A stretch of 64,000 nucleotides of DNA from Schistocerca nitens (Eukaryota; Arthropoda; Insecta; Orthoptera; Acrididae). The stretch lies in assembly GCF_023898315.1 (NCBI RefSeq), contig NC_064614.1, forward strand, positions 498,000,109-498,064,108, written 5' to 3'. The first letter of the stretch is position 1, and each line of letters opens with the position of its first letter. The notes beneath the pieces are model-generated. The model was not told the DNA's origin and did not search any database. It saw only the letters and a program-made list of their open reading frames with translations. A program made the position numbers and the translations under genes. Shown here piece after piece: positions 39,063-49,279 of this stretch.

Positions 39063-39620
39063 CTGAAACAGAAAAGTGACAAAAGTTTAGTTTCCAGTAG
39101 TCTACTTAACGAACACGCGTCCTGCTAATATCGCTTGCGAGCTGTTTTCCGGGTCATGGGATTATTCGTGCAATTCAGAGCTGATTCATTTCTGAAGATG
39201 ACAGTAAGAGGCACGTTCTTGACACCGTAAAACAGCTTATAACCAGTACTTCACCAAGACTAACTTGTTAGGTTAGAAGAAACAGCAAATGCTGAAGTAA
39301 GCGCACGTCTGAACTACATAGCACACACAAACCAATATACGTCTCTTTGATAAAACTGACCTTATTTACCATGACTTTAAGGTGCATTAGCATTTCATAA
39401 TGCTTAAATTATTCCCTATAAGACACGCGCGTGTAAAATCACGCCCTGTCAAATGGGACATGGCGTCCTAGCCGCGTTCTCGTACCACTCTTAAAACGAA
39501 TATTCTCCGAAAGTAAAAGACATACCGGTAAAATAGTTTTTGGGAACATATTTGAAATTTAACTGAATGACCTGCAATGGTGCTTCTCCCTACAAACGAC
39601 ATACTTTATACAGTACAAAC

Positions 39621-39671
39621 CTTATAATAGGCCCCATTCTCGCCGCATACTTCAACTGCAAGATCCTCCAT
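39621..39671 (-). CDS. Fmr1: Fmr1 (fragile X RNA-binding protein) exon 1
   Basis: First coding exon of the FMR1/FXR orthologue. Known role of the family: a cytoplasmic, polysome-associated RNA-binding translational regulator, important in neurons and germ line. The exon encodes residues 1-17, MEDLAVEVCGENGAYYK, against MEELVVEVRGSNGAFYK in human. It is 51 nt, as I recall for the human coding exon 1, and ends AAG|GTTTGT. It opens the first Tudor/Agenet domain. The start is set by homology and by the absence of coding sequence upstream. Joined with the other four exons, the reading frame stays open for 219 codons plus 2 nt. Introns 1-4 measure 558, 1549, 5255 and 7107 nt; intron 5 exceeds 24.5 kb. 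A second gene begins 227 bp upstream on the opposite strand. Confidence 0.95.
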
Positions 39672-39898
39672 CTTACTTTTGTACCATAGAAACCTTGGGT
39701 TTGAGGCTATATCGACATTGGCCAATCCTACTTAAATAAGAGAATAAAGATTCTTCCCTATTGGTCAGTCACACTGTTCCAAAGATAACTGCAGAATTTC
39801 CTTGCTCAGACAGTAGACAGTGTATATGTTTCGCGTGTGTTATGACATTTTTGGAATGGTTGAGTGTATCATATGATTGTTAATAAAGTAATTATAGA
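39672..39898. promoter_or_regulatory. Bidirectional promoter between Fmr1 and a WDR44-like gene
   Basis: The two start codons are 227 bp apart and read outward. Near the centre are an overlapping pair of CCAAT motifs in opposite directions (ATTGG at 39717-39721, CCAAT at 39722-39726) and another ATTGG at 39760-39764. These are the usual NF-Y site in divergent promoters. No convincing TATA box lies at a fixed distance from either ATG. Both 5' UTRs must sit within this interval unless further upstream noncoding exons exist. Promoter function is inferred from layout and motifs. Confidence 0.6.
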
Positions 39899-39966
39899 AT
39901 GTCTGTTAGTAGTGATTCCGAAGAATTTTACGACGCTGAAGACTTAACACCCAGTCGACAATCGAG
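39899..39966 (+). CDS. WDR44-like gene exon 1 (N-terminus)
   Basis: A 68-nt exon beginning ATG and ending CAATCGAG|GTAAAA. It encodes MSVSSDSEEFYDAEDLTPSR plus QS and a split codon. The SDSEEFYDAED block resembles the extreme N-terminus of the Rab11-binding WD-repeat protein WDR44 (human starts MASESDTEEFYDAPED, from memory). If right, the full protein would be a cytoplasmic/endosomal Rab11 effector with C-terminal WD repeats, none of which lie in this window. The motif is short and acidic, so other families with an EEFYDA start remain possible. Supporting points are the good donor, the open frame into exon 2 and the head-to-head position with Fmr1. Confidence 0.55.
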
Positions 39967-40129
39967 GTAAAAATAGCAATTGTCATGAAATTGTTTTGTC
40001 GGAAATGTATCAACTTTATAACCTGTATGTCATTGCTGGTGTCATTCCCCACCGTGTATAATATTCCACATCGAATTTTGGCAAGCTGATTATAATTTCA
40101 TAGCAATATCGTATCCTCGTTTGGAACAG

Positions 40130-40298
40130 GAAAATCAAATCTACCAAGGAAGATGATGTTATCCCGAGAAGTGATTCTGAAGGTAGTGTTTTTGCTGCAG
40201 AAGCCAAAAGAAATTCTACGACAGAAGAAACAGCTTCATCTCGTCAACTCCCAAGATCAGTACCCAATGACGAATGTCAACAAATCCCAGAAAAAGAT
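40130..40298 (+). CDS. WDR44-like gene exon 2
   Basis: A 169-nt exon after the acceptor TTGGAACAG, ending GAT|GTAAGG. It completes an Arg codon from exon 1 and adds 56 codons, starting KIKSTKEDDVIPRSDSEGSV and ending ECQQIPEKD. The segment is hydrophilic, Ser/Thr/Glu-rich and without a predicted fold, as expected for the disordered N-terminal region of WDR44. Intron 1 is 163 nt and intron 2 is longer than 23.7 kb. The frame stays open across the whole exon, and codon choice looks like the Fmr1 exons. The gene identity is an inference; that this is a real spliced coding exon is better supported than its name. Confidence 0.55.
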
Positions 40299-41019
40299 GT
40301 AAGGATGAAAGCATAATAACTATATAGTGAAGTTTTGTAATTTGATTTATTGTAACGTTGTTGGACATGTTGAAACTGCAATTTAGCTGTTTTATAGGTA
40401 TCTTTTCCAATATTTTTTTCGTAGACATCTGATTACGGTAGCATCATACTTGCCTTCGCAGATTAACGTAGGCACCTATTTTTGTCTTGTCATAGCTTTA
40501 TTAGGTGGTCAATGTAACTGAGAAAACACAGCTGTACACGCAAAAGAATCAGACTATATCAGTAAGACTCACAAGTTATTCTCATACAGTGCTGTCATAA
40601 GGTTATAGGACCTGAATAAACAAATATTTCAATTCAAAGTTGGAATTTATGAGTAACAGATTTATGTGCTGTAATTGCAAAGAAAAACTCCCAAGACCCA
40701 TTATATGCTGTAGTCATCATTTTCAATACATAGGGGGAGTGCAGTAATGAATTAAAGAGGCAGTTTCAACTCCAGCATTAGGCCTACATGAAGGTTGATT
40801 CTGACTGCAACATAATATTTGTTTGCAGAGCACTATTCACAAATCAGAAGTAATAAAGAAAATTGGCTGTTATTATTTAGTTTTGGATGCAGTAATGTAC
40901 TCCATCCTTCACATTCAAATTGACGAAAATCAAGGAAAGTACGTAGTGTAGCAGTTGCAATTACTTCGCTTGTTTTTGTGGTTATTTCTAACTACCCTTT
41001 TTGCTGTGGTTTTGTCAAA

Positions 41020-41220
41020 GGCCATAGCTTGTTGTGATTGCAAACTGATTTGTAGGATAGCCTGAGGTCTAGGTTAGGTTGAAATGAGACGATTTGGTTA
41101 TGAGTTGAAGCCAACAAATACAAATATAAAATAAAAGTTGTAGTAGCAGATTGATTTTTAATATAGTCTGAAGTCTATTATTATGACATACTTAACACAT
41201 TGTTCATTATAAAAACTAAC
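41020..41220 (+). repeat. Diverged 200-bp repeat, copy 1
   Basis: Shares CTAGGTTAGGTT, GATTTGGTTATGA, CCAACAAATA and AGCAGATTGAT-type blocks in the same order with 45760-45930. Family unknown. Confidence 0.4.
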
Positions 41221-41321
41221 ACTGCAAGATTTATTCAGATAATCTGGATTACATAATAGCAAAATCCACATGAATTATTTTGGTGCATGCTTTGTTCATA
41301 TATTGCATGTTAACCATGAAA

Positions 41322-42750
41322 CTACTGACAACCTTGGGAAAACCAGTCTTGACAAAACTCTACCATCTGGTGAGCAAGATGTATGAGACAGGCGAAATAC
41401 CCGCAGACTTCAAGAAGAATATAATAATCCCAATCCCAAAGAAAGCAGGTGTTGACAGATGTGAAAATTACCAAACTATCAGTTTAATAAGTCACAGCTG
41501 CAAAATACTAACGCGAATTCTTTACAGACGAATGAAAAAACTGATAGAAGCTGACCTCGGGGAAGATCAGATTGGATTCCGTAGAAATGTTGGAACACGT
41601 GAGGCAATACTGACCCTGCGACTTATCTTAGAAGAAAGATTAAGGAAAGGCAAACCTACGTTTCTAGCATTTGTAGACTTAGAGAAAGCTTTTGACAATG
41701 TTGATTGGAATACTCTCTTTCAAATTCTAAAGGTGGCAGGGGTAAAATACAGAGAGCGAAAGGCTATTTACAATTTGTACAGAAAGCAGATGGCAGTTAT
41801 AAGAGTCGAGGGACATGAAAGGGAAGCAGCAGTTGGGAAGGGAGTGAGACAGGGTTGTAGCCTCTCCCCGATACTATTCAACCTGTATATTGAGCAAGCA
41901 GTAAAGGAAACAAAAGAAAAATTCAGAGTAGGTATTAAAATCCATGGAGAAGAAATAAAAAGTTTGAGGTTCACCGATGACATTGTAATTCTGTCAGAGA
42001 CAGCAAAGGACTTGGAAGAGCAGTTGAACGGAATGGATAGTGTCTTGAAAGGAGGACATAAGATGAACATCGACAAAAGCAAAACGAGGATAATGGAATG
42101 TAGTCGAATTAAGTTGGGTGATGCTGAGGGAATTAGATTAGGAAATGAGACACTTAAAGTAGTAAAGGAGTTTTGCTATTTTGGAGCAAAATAACTGATG
42201 ATGGTCGAAGTAGAGAAGATATAAAATGTAGACTGGCAATGGCAAGGAAATCGTTTCTGAAGAAGAAAAATTTGTTAACATCGAGTATAGATTTAAATGT
42301 CAGGAAGTCATTTCTGAAAGTATTTGTATGGATTGTAGCCATGTATGGAAGTGAAACGTGGACAATAAATAGTTTAGACAAGAAGAGAATAGAAGCTTTT
42401 GAAATGTGGTGCTACAGAAGAATGCTGAAGATTAGATGGGTTGATCACATAACTAATGAGGTGGTATTGAATAGAATTGGGGAGAAGAGGAGCTTGTGGC
42501 ACAACTTGACTAGAAGAAGGGATCGGTTGGTAGGACATGTTCTGAGACATGGAGGGATCACCAATTTAGTATTGGAGGGCAGCGTGGAGGGTAAAAATCG
42601 TAGAGGGAGACCAAGAGATGAATACACTAAGCAGATTCAGAAGGATGTAGGCTGCAGTAGGTACTGGGAGATGAAGCAGCTTGCACAGGATAGAGTAGCA
42701 TGGTGAGCTGCATCAAACCAGTCTCAGGACTGAAGACCACAACAACAACA
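41322..42750 (+). mobile_element. 5'-truncated RTE-like LINE, copy 2, with 10-bp TSD
   Basis: Perfect AACCATGAAA repeats at 41312-41321 and 42751-42760 flank it. It begins inside the RT (homologous to position 30189 of copy 1) and runs to the CAGGACTGAAGACCACAACA end with a CAA tail. Motif A (AFVDLEKAFDNVDW) and motif B (GVRQGCSLSPILFNLY) are intact. Motif C reads RFTDDIVILSE instead of FADD. A one-base loss near 42178 shifts the frame, and TGA replaces an Arg codon right after RVAW near 42703. It is highly similar to copy 1, so both insertions look fairly recent. It lies beside the C-terminal end of a mariner transposase on the opposite strand. Confidence 0.9.
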
Positions 42751-42760
42751 AACCATGAAA

Positions 42761-43765
42761 AAAAGAAATCTGCATTCACAGTAACAAGAGCAACATGAAC
42801 ACACACTACCAATTCTTCCACATTTATCGGCGGAGTAGAGGACATCTGCTCCTTCAGGTGTCCCCACTGGAAGATATCCAGGGGATTTAGGTCAGGTGAA
42901 TGTAATGGCCATACAACTGGACCTCCATGTCAGAGCCATTTCAATGGAAATGTTCTGTCCAAATACTGTCACACAATTCCAGAATGTGGAGGTGCACCAT
43001 CAGCTTGGAATCATATCCTCTGCCTAACATCTAGTGTAACATCTTCCAGCTCATCAGGCAGAGAGTTTGAGAGGAATGCATGGTACCTTTGTGCAGTCGA
43101 CCGGTCAGGCAACATGTAAGGGCCCAAACACCTATCACCCAATATTCCGGCCCAGACGTTGATACGAAAGCGAACTTGATATCCACGGTCACGGGTGACC
43201 TGCGGATTAACCTCAGAACAATAGAGGGCATTGTGCAAATTGAAGACACCATCATGAATGAATACTGCTTCATCTGACCATATTACGGTGTTAACAAAGT
43301 CATCATTGATTTCCTGTTGTTGTTGGAACCATTCACAGAATTGCAACCGCTGATGGCGATCCGCAGGATGGAAGTGTTGCGAGAAAGCATTGATAGGGGT
43401 GCAGCCCATGCTTGTGGAGCATGTGAATGACCTTGAGCTGCGAGACACGCAGCTGCCTTGCTATGCTATGTATACTTCGCTGAGGTTCCTGATGTATGAC
43501 CTCCAGAATAGCTTCCTCAGTAGCTGGAGTACAGCAAGTCCATGGACGACCTGTTTCACACAAAGGTGGAAGGAGAGAACCTGACTCCCAAAGGTGCAGC
43601 TCCAGATGGCGAAATGCATTTTTATGTAGATGGCGTCGGCGAGGACATCTATCAGCATATTCACGAGTGGTAACACCAGCCTGGTTATCAGGTGCGCCAA
43701 AGACCAGAAGCATATCCACATATTCATCATTTGTGTATGCTACACGTGTGCCGGGCCACACTAGT
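42761..43765 (-). mobile_element. Mariner-type transposon, second DUF4817-family copy
   Basis: Minus strand. 43761-43405: YTNDEYVDMLLVFG, an HTH region with TPATEEAILEVIHQEPQRS and SIARQLRVSQLKVIHMLHKH. 43420-43011: WSDEAVFIHDGVFNLHN (first catalytic Asp), FRINVWAGILGDRCLGPYML, SLPDELEDV. About 43010-42840: FQADGAPPHSG (second Asp) and SPDLNPLDIFQWGHLK (third Asp). The triad is still visible; a frameshift near 43410 and stops near 42960 and 42930 break the gene. The C-terminal sequence stops at the LINE copy 2 target site. TIRs not found. Better preserved than the copy at 7135-8290. Confidence 0.8.
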
Positions 43766-43934
43766 TTATAGGTTTACAATGAGAAAATTCAATACGTGTA
43801 TGCATGTTCATTGGAGTCTGTCATGAGCGCATTACTGTGCTCGCAACTAGTTCCTGTCCGGTGGACAGTGCATACAGTATAAACACACCATCAGTCCTGC
43901 ATGCAGTTCCACCTAACACGCATTATCCCTCTGA

Positions 43935-44815
43935 CAGATATTGTTCTGCATGATTCGTCCCAACACCGCTAATTGTAAAATGTTCGGTTTCTGATTACAC
44001 TGTTTCCCTAATGATAACAGACGTGATGTTTACACAGTCCCATCGATACGATAATGATAATAATAATAATAATAATAATAATAATGCATTGAGCTACATA
44101 CTAAACAGCATGTGGTTACCAGACTCAATGTTGAAAGACATAATTAGTGAGACCATGGTGATAAGACATACAATTAGTAACCGAGTTTGGACATTGTTCG
44201 CAAAGCACGTTGCTAGTCCTACTGGTAACATAAGGCCCTAACGAAATGTAATGGACCTGAATGAGGCAAGAATAAAAGTTGGTACTAATCTATGGGATCA
44301 TTTGAGGAGGGTACAAGGAAAACAGGTTTCACGTCTAGTAGATGTAGTGGTGTGAATAAATTCACGTCCGTGACTTGGAAAGGTCTTCTTTCAAAGCTGA
44401 CCATTCTTCCATTTCTACGATTGTAGTATGTAAGGGCAAATGTTTTCTAGAGGACCTGCTGCAATCGCTGTTGACGATTAAGATGCCAGATACCATACCA
44501 CCTGGACTACATTTAGCCTACCAAATAAAAAACATATGCCTCAACCCAGGATCGAACCATCGACCTCCTGCATACTGACCCAAAACTATATCCATGCACC
44601 AACTGTACAGCACAACTAATCTGTACAGACAGAGGTAGTTACCATACATGTGGTTACAGTGTTGCCAGATTGCCACTCTTTAAAGTCCTTTTTCTGCTGG
44701 ATGTACTCACTAGACGAAATTTTGAGAGAGACTCTTTTTTATCGCTGGCACGTGAGGAGTCACGCTGCAAAGCCCGAGTGCTCTAATTCCACTTCACCCT
44801 GTAGATGATGTATGA
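43935..44815 (-). mobile_element. 0.9-kb tRNA-box element, copy C
   Basis: Complement of copy A over about 880 bp. tRNA-like promoter on the minus strand: box A within 44602-44592 (TGGTGCATGG) and a consensus box B GGTTCGATCC at 44558-44549. An (ATT)n microsatellite occupies 44055-44085, the position of (CCA)n in copy A. No coding capacity seen. Confidence 0.6.
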
Positions 44816-45759
44816 TGCGCCCTCCTAATAGCTGTAGTCTGTGTTCTTTGTTTATCTAAACCTTCTATTCACCATTCCTACAACCGATTTTGTGTGTTTG
44901 TCTCATTGCATTTTGTTTTTTAGAATTACCATTACACACTGAAGTTCTGTGATGGGCTTTGCTAGTTTACCACTAATCTTATCATCACATATATTCCAGA
45001 TCTTTTTTCTTGTTATGGGCATTATTTTCCATTTATCCACATTTATAAGGGACATCTCGTTCATTACACCGATTGCAAATTCAGTACAAGTTGTTGTGCA
45101 TTTCCTTAGTCATGTAACAATAATACCTTCTTGTGGTGAACTTTTTCCCTCTCCTCATTAAACAAATGTTTGCATTCATATACTGTCTATATTAAGTTGA
45201 CATCCTACACCATTGTAAAATGATGCTTGGACAAATAAATTAATGATACTGGTTCTGTTAGTTATCCATCTCCTTTTACATGTCAATCATTTCAATTATA
45301 TTAACCATATCACTTTTCATCACTTAATTCAAATGTTCACTTTTGATTTCCTGTTAAGAAATCACGCTAGTTAAAGTGCACTTAAGAATCTACAAGTTTT
45401 CCATTGCATATTGCTGTTGGCAATTTGTTATCATTGGCTGTAGCCAGTGAAGTGATAGCATAGGACAACCAGTGAGAATCACTGAATGTAATGATTTCTT
45501 TCTGCAGAGGATACAGATTGATTACTTCGTTTTCCATGTGGAGACAGCAAGATTAATTGATGGCTATTATTGATTTATGTCAACATGTTTATATTCACAA
45601 TTATGTTTTTTTGAATGTCATGATTTCCTAGGTTGTGTGGTTAGGTTGAGATCTGATAGCGCAGATTAAATTGCAGTGAGTGAATCAAGCACCAATCACA
45701 TTTAATGTCATAATTATCAGCTAGGATATGATAGCTACCTCCTCCCACCCTCCCTGGAG

Positions 45760-45930
45760 CTTTGGTTGTGATTACACGTTGAGCTGTAAAGAAACCCTAG
45801 ACCTAGGTTAGGTTAGAATGTGATGAATTGATTATGATTTGGCAAAGGCCAATAAATGTAAACACATAAAAGTGATTGGTAACAGATTGATACATAGCCT
45901 AATGTAATCTGAGGTCTGTGCTTAGTGTAA
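45760..45930 (+). repeat. Diverged 200-bp repeat, copy 2
   Basis: Counterpart of 41020-41220: CCTAGGTTAGGTTAGAATG, GATTATGATTTGG, GGCCAATAAATG, AACAGATTGATAC. Confidence 0.4.
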
Positions 45931-46061
45931 GTTAATCATCTAAGTCTACTTAGACGTCATACTTTCAAATTTCCCACTATTTTTACTACACATGTTGCAT
46001 CAGTGTTTTCATTTGACATAATTTTAATGTTCTCACACTGATGTCAACCATATTGGACTTT

Positions 46062-46065
<4 letters not shown>

Positions 46066-46109
<44 letters not shown>
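46066..46109. repeat. (GT)n microsatellite
   Basis: About 44 nt of GT repeat. Confidence 0.95.
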
Positions 46110-46112
<3 letters not shown>

Positions 46113-46869
46113 CTCGGTGTATGAGTACACTGTCTTCAGTTGCCTCACCACATTGATCCACAAGAGGTACAATTGAAGGTTTGGAGCAGTTCCTTGACTT
46201 CACATAAGTCCAGAGAGGTACCTAGTACTTGAATGTAACCTATGATATGTTTCAGCTACAACTCTCTTGCATTTGTTGGATTTGAACCAAGTGCTCTGTT
46301 TGTTTTTTGAATAAGTTATTAGTGACTGACTGGCAGTTCCACAAAATGCAAATAGTCTCTTAGTTTTGTTAATGCAAAGTTTGGTAACCATTGCCCGGGA
46401 ATAACATTATGGTCACTAGTCTTTGTCTCTTGCCAGTATACCCAGGATCTGAAGTATTTCTCCACATTTAGGCTGATGGACCTGTTGTTGAAAGCAGTTG
46501 TTTGAAACTAATTCAACAGTACATAATAATGCTGTTTGTCCGTAGTACCAGTAGTGTGTGTGTTCATTTGCTAGTCAGTACTTGGCAAATTAGTGAAAAA
46601 AGCTTATTTGTGATCTGGACCTGTCTCCTCAATGATAGTACTCCTACCCACTTCAGTGCCACCCATGGTACCTTTTCGGCCGTCAGTCTTATGATCACTT
46701 TCCAGAATCCCGGGGCACAAAACATAAGGTGCTTTGAAGCGCCTAGAACACCATCTTGGAAGTCTCACAGCCTGTCTTTGTGAATCATCTTCCTGTTATT
46801 AGTGGGCTTGATAGACTTCTTTTTTTAAGAAGTTACCCAGCACTGCAGCAAATTATTTTCAGTTTCTTC

Positions 46870-48525
46870 ATGTCATCACCATCATCATCATCATCATTTA
46901 AGACTGATTATGCCGTTAAGCGTTCAGTCTGGAGCATAGCCCCCTTATAAAATTCCCCCATGATCCCCTGTTCAGTGCTAACATAGGTGCCTCTTCTGAT
47001 GTTAAACCCATTACTTCAAAATCATTCTTAACCGAATCCAGGTTCCTTCTCCTTGGTCTGCCCCGACTCCTCCTACCCTCTACTGCTGTACCCATGAGTC
47101 TCTTGGGTAACCTTGCTTCTCCCATGCGTGTAACATGACCCCACCATCTAAGCCTGTTCACCCTGACTGCTACATCTATAGAGTTCATTCCCAGTTTTTC
47201 TTTGATTTCCTCATTGTGGACACCCTCCTGCCATTGTTCCCATCTACTAGTACCTGCAATCATCCTAGCTACTTTCTTATCCGTAACCTCAACCTTGTTG
47301 ATAAGGTAACCTGAATCCACCCAGCTTTCGCTCCCATACAACAAAGTTGGTCGAAAGATTCCTTCTTGCAGAAGAGTAGATCGTAGCTGAGCACTCACTG
47401 CATTAGCTTTGCTACACCTCGCTTCCAGTTCTTTCACTATGTTGCCATCCTGTGAGAATATGCATCCTAAGTACTTGAAACCGTACACTTGTTCTAACTT
47501 TGTTCCTCCTATTTGGCACTCAATCCATTTATATTTCTTTTCCACTGACATTACTTTCGTTTTGGAGATGCTAATCTTCATACCATAGTCCTTACATTTT
47601 TTATCTGGCTCTAAAATATTACTTTGCAAACTTTCAATCGAATCTGCCATCACAACTAAGTCATCCACATATGCAAGACTGCTTATTTTGTGTTCACATA
47701 TCTTAATCTCACCCAGCCAATCTATTGTTTTCAACATATGATCCATAAATAATATGAACAACAGTGGAGACACGTTGCAGCCTTGTCTTACCCCTGAAAC
47801 TACTCTGAACCATGAACTCAATTTACTGTCAACTCTAACTGCTGCCTGACTATCTATGTAAAGACCTTTAATTGCCTGCAGAAGTTTGCCTCCTATTCCA
47901 TAATCTCGTAAAACAGACAATAACTTCCTCCTAGGAACCCGGTCATATGCCTTTTCTAGATCTATAAAGCATAGATACAATTTCCTGTTCCACTCATAAC
48001 ACTTCTCCATTATTTGCCGTAAGCTAAAGATCTGGTCCTGACAACCTCTAAGAGGCCTAAACCCGCACTGATTTTCATCCAATTGGTCCTCAACTAATAC
48101 TCGCACTTTCCTTTCAACAATACCCGAGAAGATTTTACCCACAACGCTGATTAAAGAGATACCTCTGTAGTTGTTACAATCTTTTCTGTTTCCATGTGTA
48201 AAGATTGGTGTGATTACTGCTTTTGTCCAGTCTGATGGAACCTGTCCCGACTCCTAGGCCATTTCAATTATCCTGTGTAGCCATTTAAGACCTGACATTC
48301 CACTGTATTTGATGAGTTCCGACTTAATTTCATCCACCCCAGCTGCTTTAATGCACTGCAATCTATTGACCATTTTCTCCACTTCCTCAAATGTGATCCT
48401 ATTTCCATCATCATTCCTATCCCATTCTACCTCGAAATCTGGAACATTACTGATCGTATTTTCACCTACATTGAGCAATTCTTCAAAATATTGCCTTTCT
48501 TCATGTTTACCAACAAAAAATGTTC
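46870..48525 (-). mobile_element. 5'-truncated RTE-clade LINE, second family
   Basis: Open minus frames 48478-48254 and 48142-46916 (408 aa). Visible: FEEVEKMVNRLQCIKAAGVDEI (fingers), CGFRPLRGCQDQIFSLRQI, FIDLEKAYDRVPRRK (motif A), GVRQGCNVSPLLFILFMD (motif B), SLAYVDDLVVMAD (motif C, YVDD instead of the usual YADD), and RLRWWGHVTRMGEARLPKR plus GRRSRGRPRRR (C-terminal). An in-frame TAG after RIIEMA at 48254 interrupts otherwise continuous homology (ESGQVPSDW follows). The element ends in an ATG/GAT trinucleotide tail at 46870-46905. Endonuclease is absent, consistent with 5' truncation. It is clearly a different family from the two RTE-like copies above. Confidence 0.85.
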
Positions 48526-49279
48526 ACTAATGGTGATCAGATTTCTAACACGCAGGAGTCTCAAAATTCAGGTCAGTAAGTTAAACTAATAAAGAAATAG
48601 TAACAAAGTTCACAGATGACTAAATAACTGAAAGCTTCATATTGGAACAGTTGGTGCTAACTGACTAAGGAGAACATATCCTTTATATGCAGATTTACAT
48701 TGTGGTTAACATGTCAGTAACTGGGCACAGACTACAAATTATATATTGACACATATAGGTTGTTAATGATTTCAGTACTGAGGCCTGACTGGTAACATGT
48801 TGTTACCTTCTCTCTTCCGGACACTGAATGACAGACTGGCTGAGGCTTTGTGTGCCACACCTAGTTATAGGTGCACATAATGCCCAGAATTACTATTTAC
48901 TGAACTATAAACTTATTACATGTTAGGTAGTTGTGATTGCAGGTTTTCTTGACACATTCCAATGATAAAATCTTCTCTAGTGATCTTCTAAGTGGTGGCA
49001 TAGTCTTGTCATAATGTTTCAGTGAGTCTTGTACCCATCATCTACAGGCAAAATGTTCTGCTAATCTACATAGCTGCTTGACCACTGACCTCATCTGTGG
49101 GTGGGCCAATAACAGGCCTCTGGAAGCAGGTGCCAAACTGGTGGTGGAGGAATGCAGTGCGGCCCTGGTGTCAGCATTGAGTCCCTGCCTGTGTGGCATC
49201 TGTCCATTCCTGTTCCATTTTTGTAACTGTGGAATCCAACGATGTGCTGCTATCACAATTTATTAGGTTGTTGTACAGA

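Noticed and set aside
46502-46783. Plus open frame of 93 codons as a further exon of the WDR44-like gene
   Set aside because: No WDR44-like or WD-repeat content and no convincing phase-compatible splice sites.
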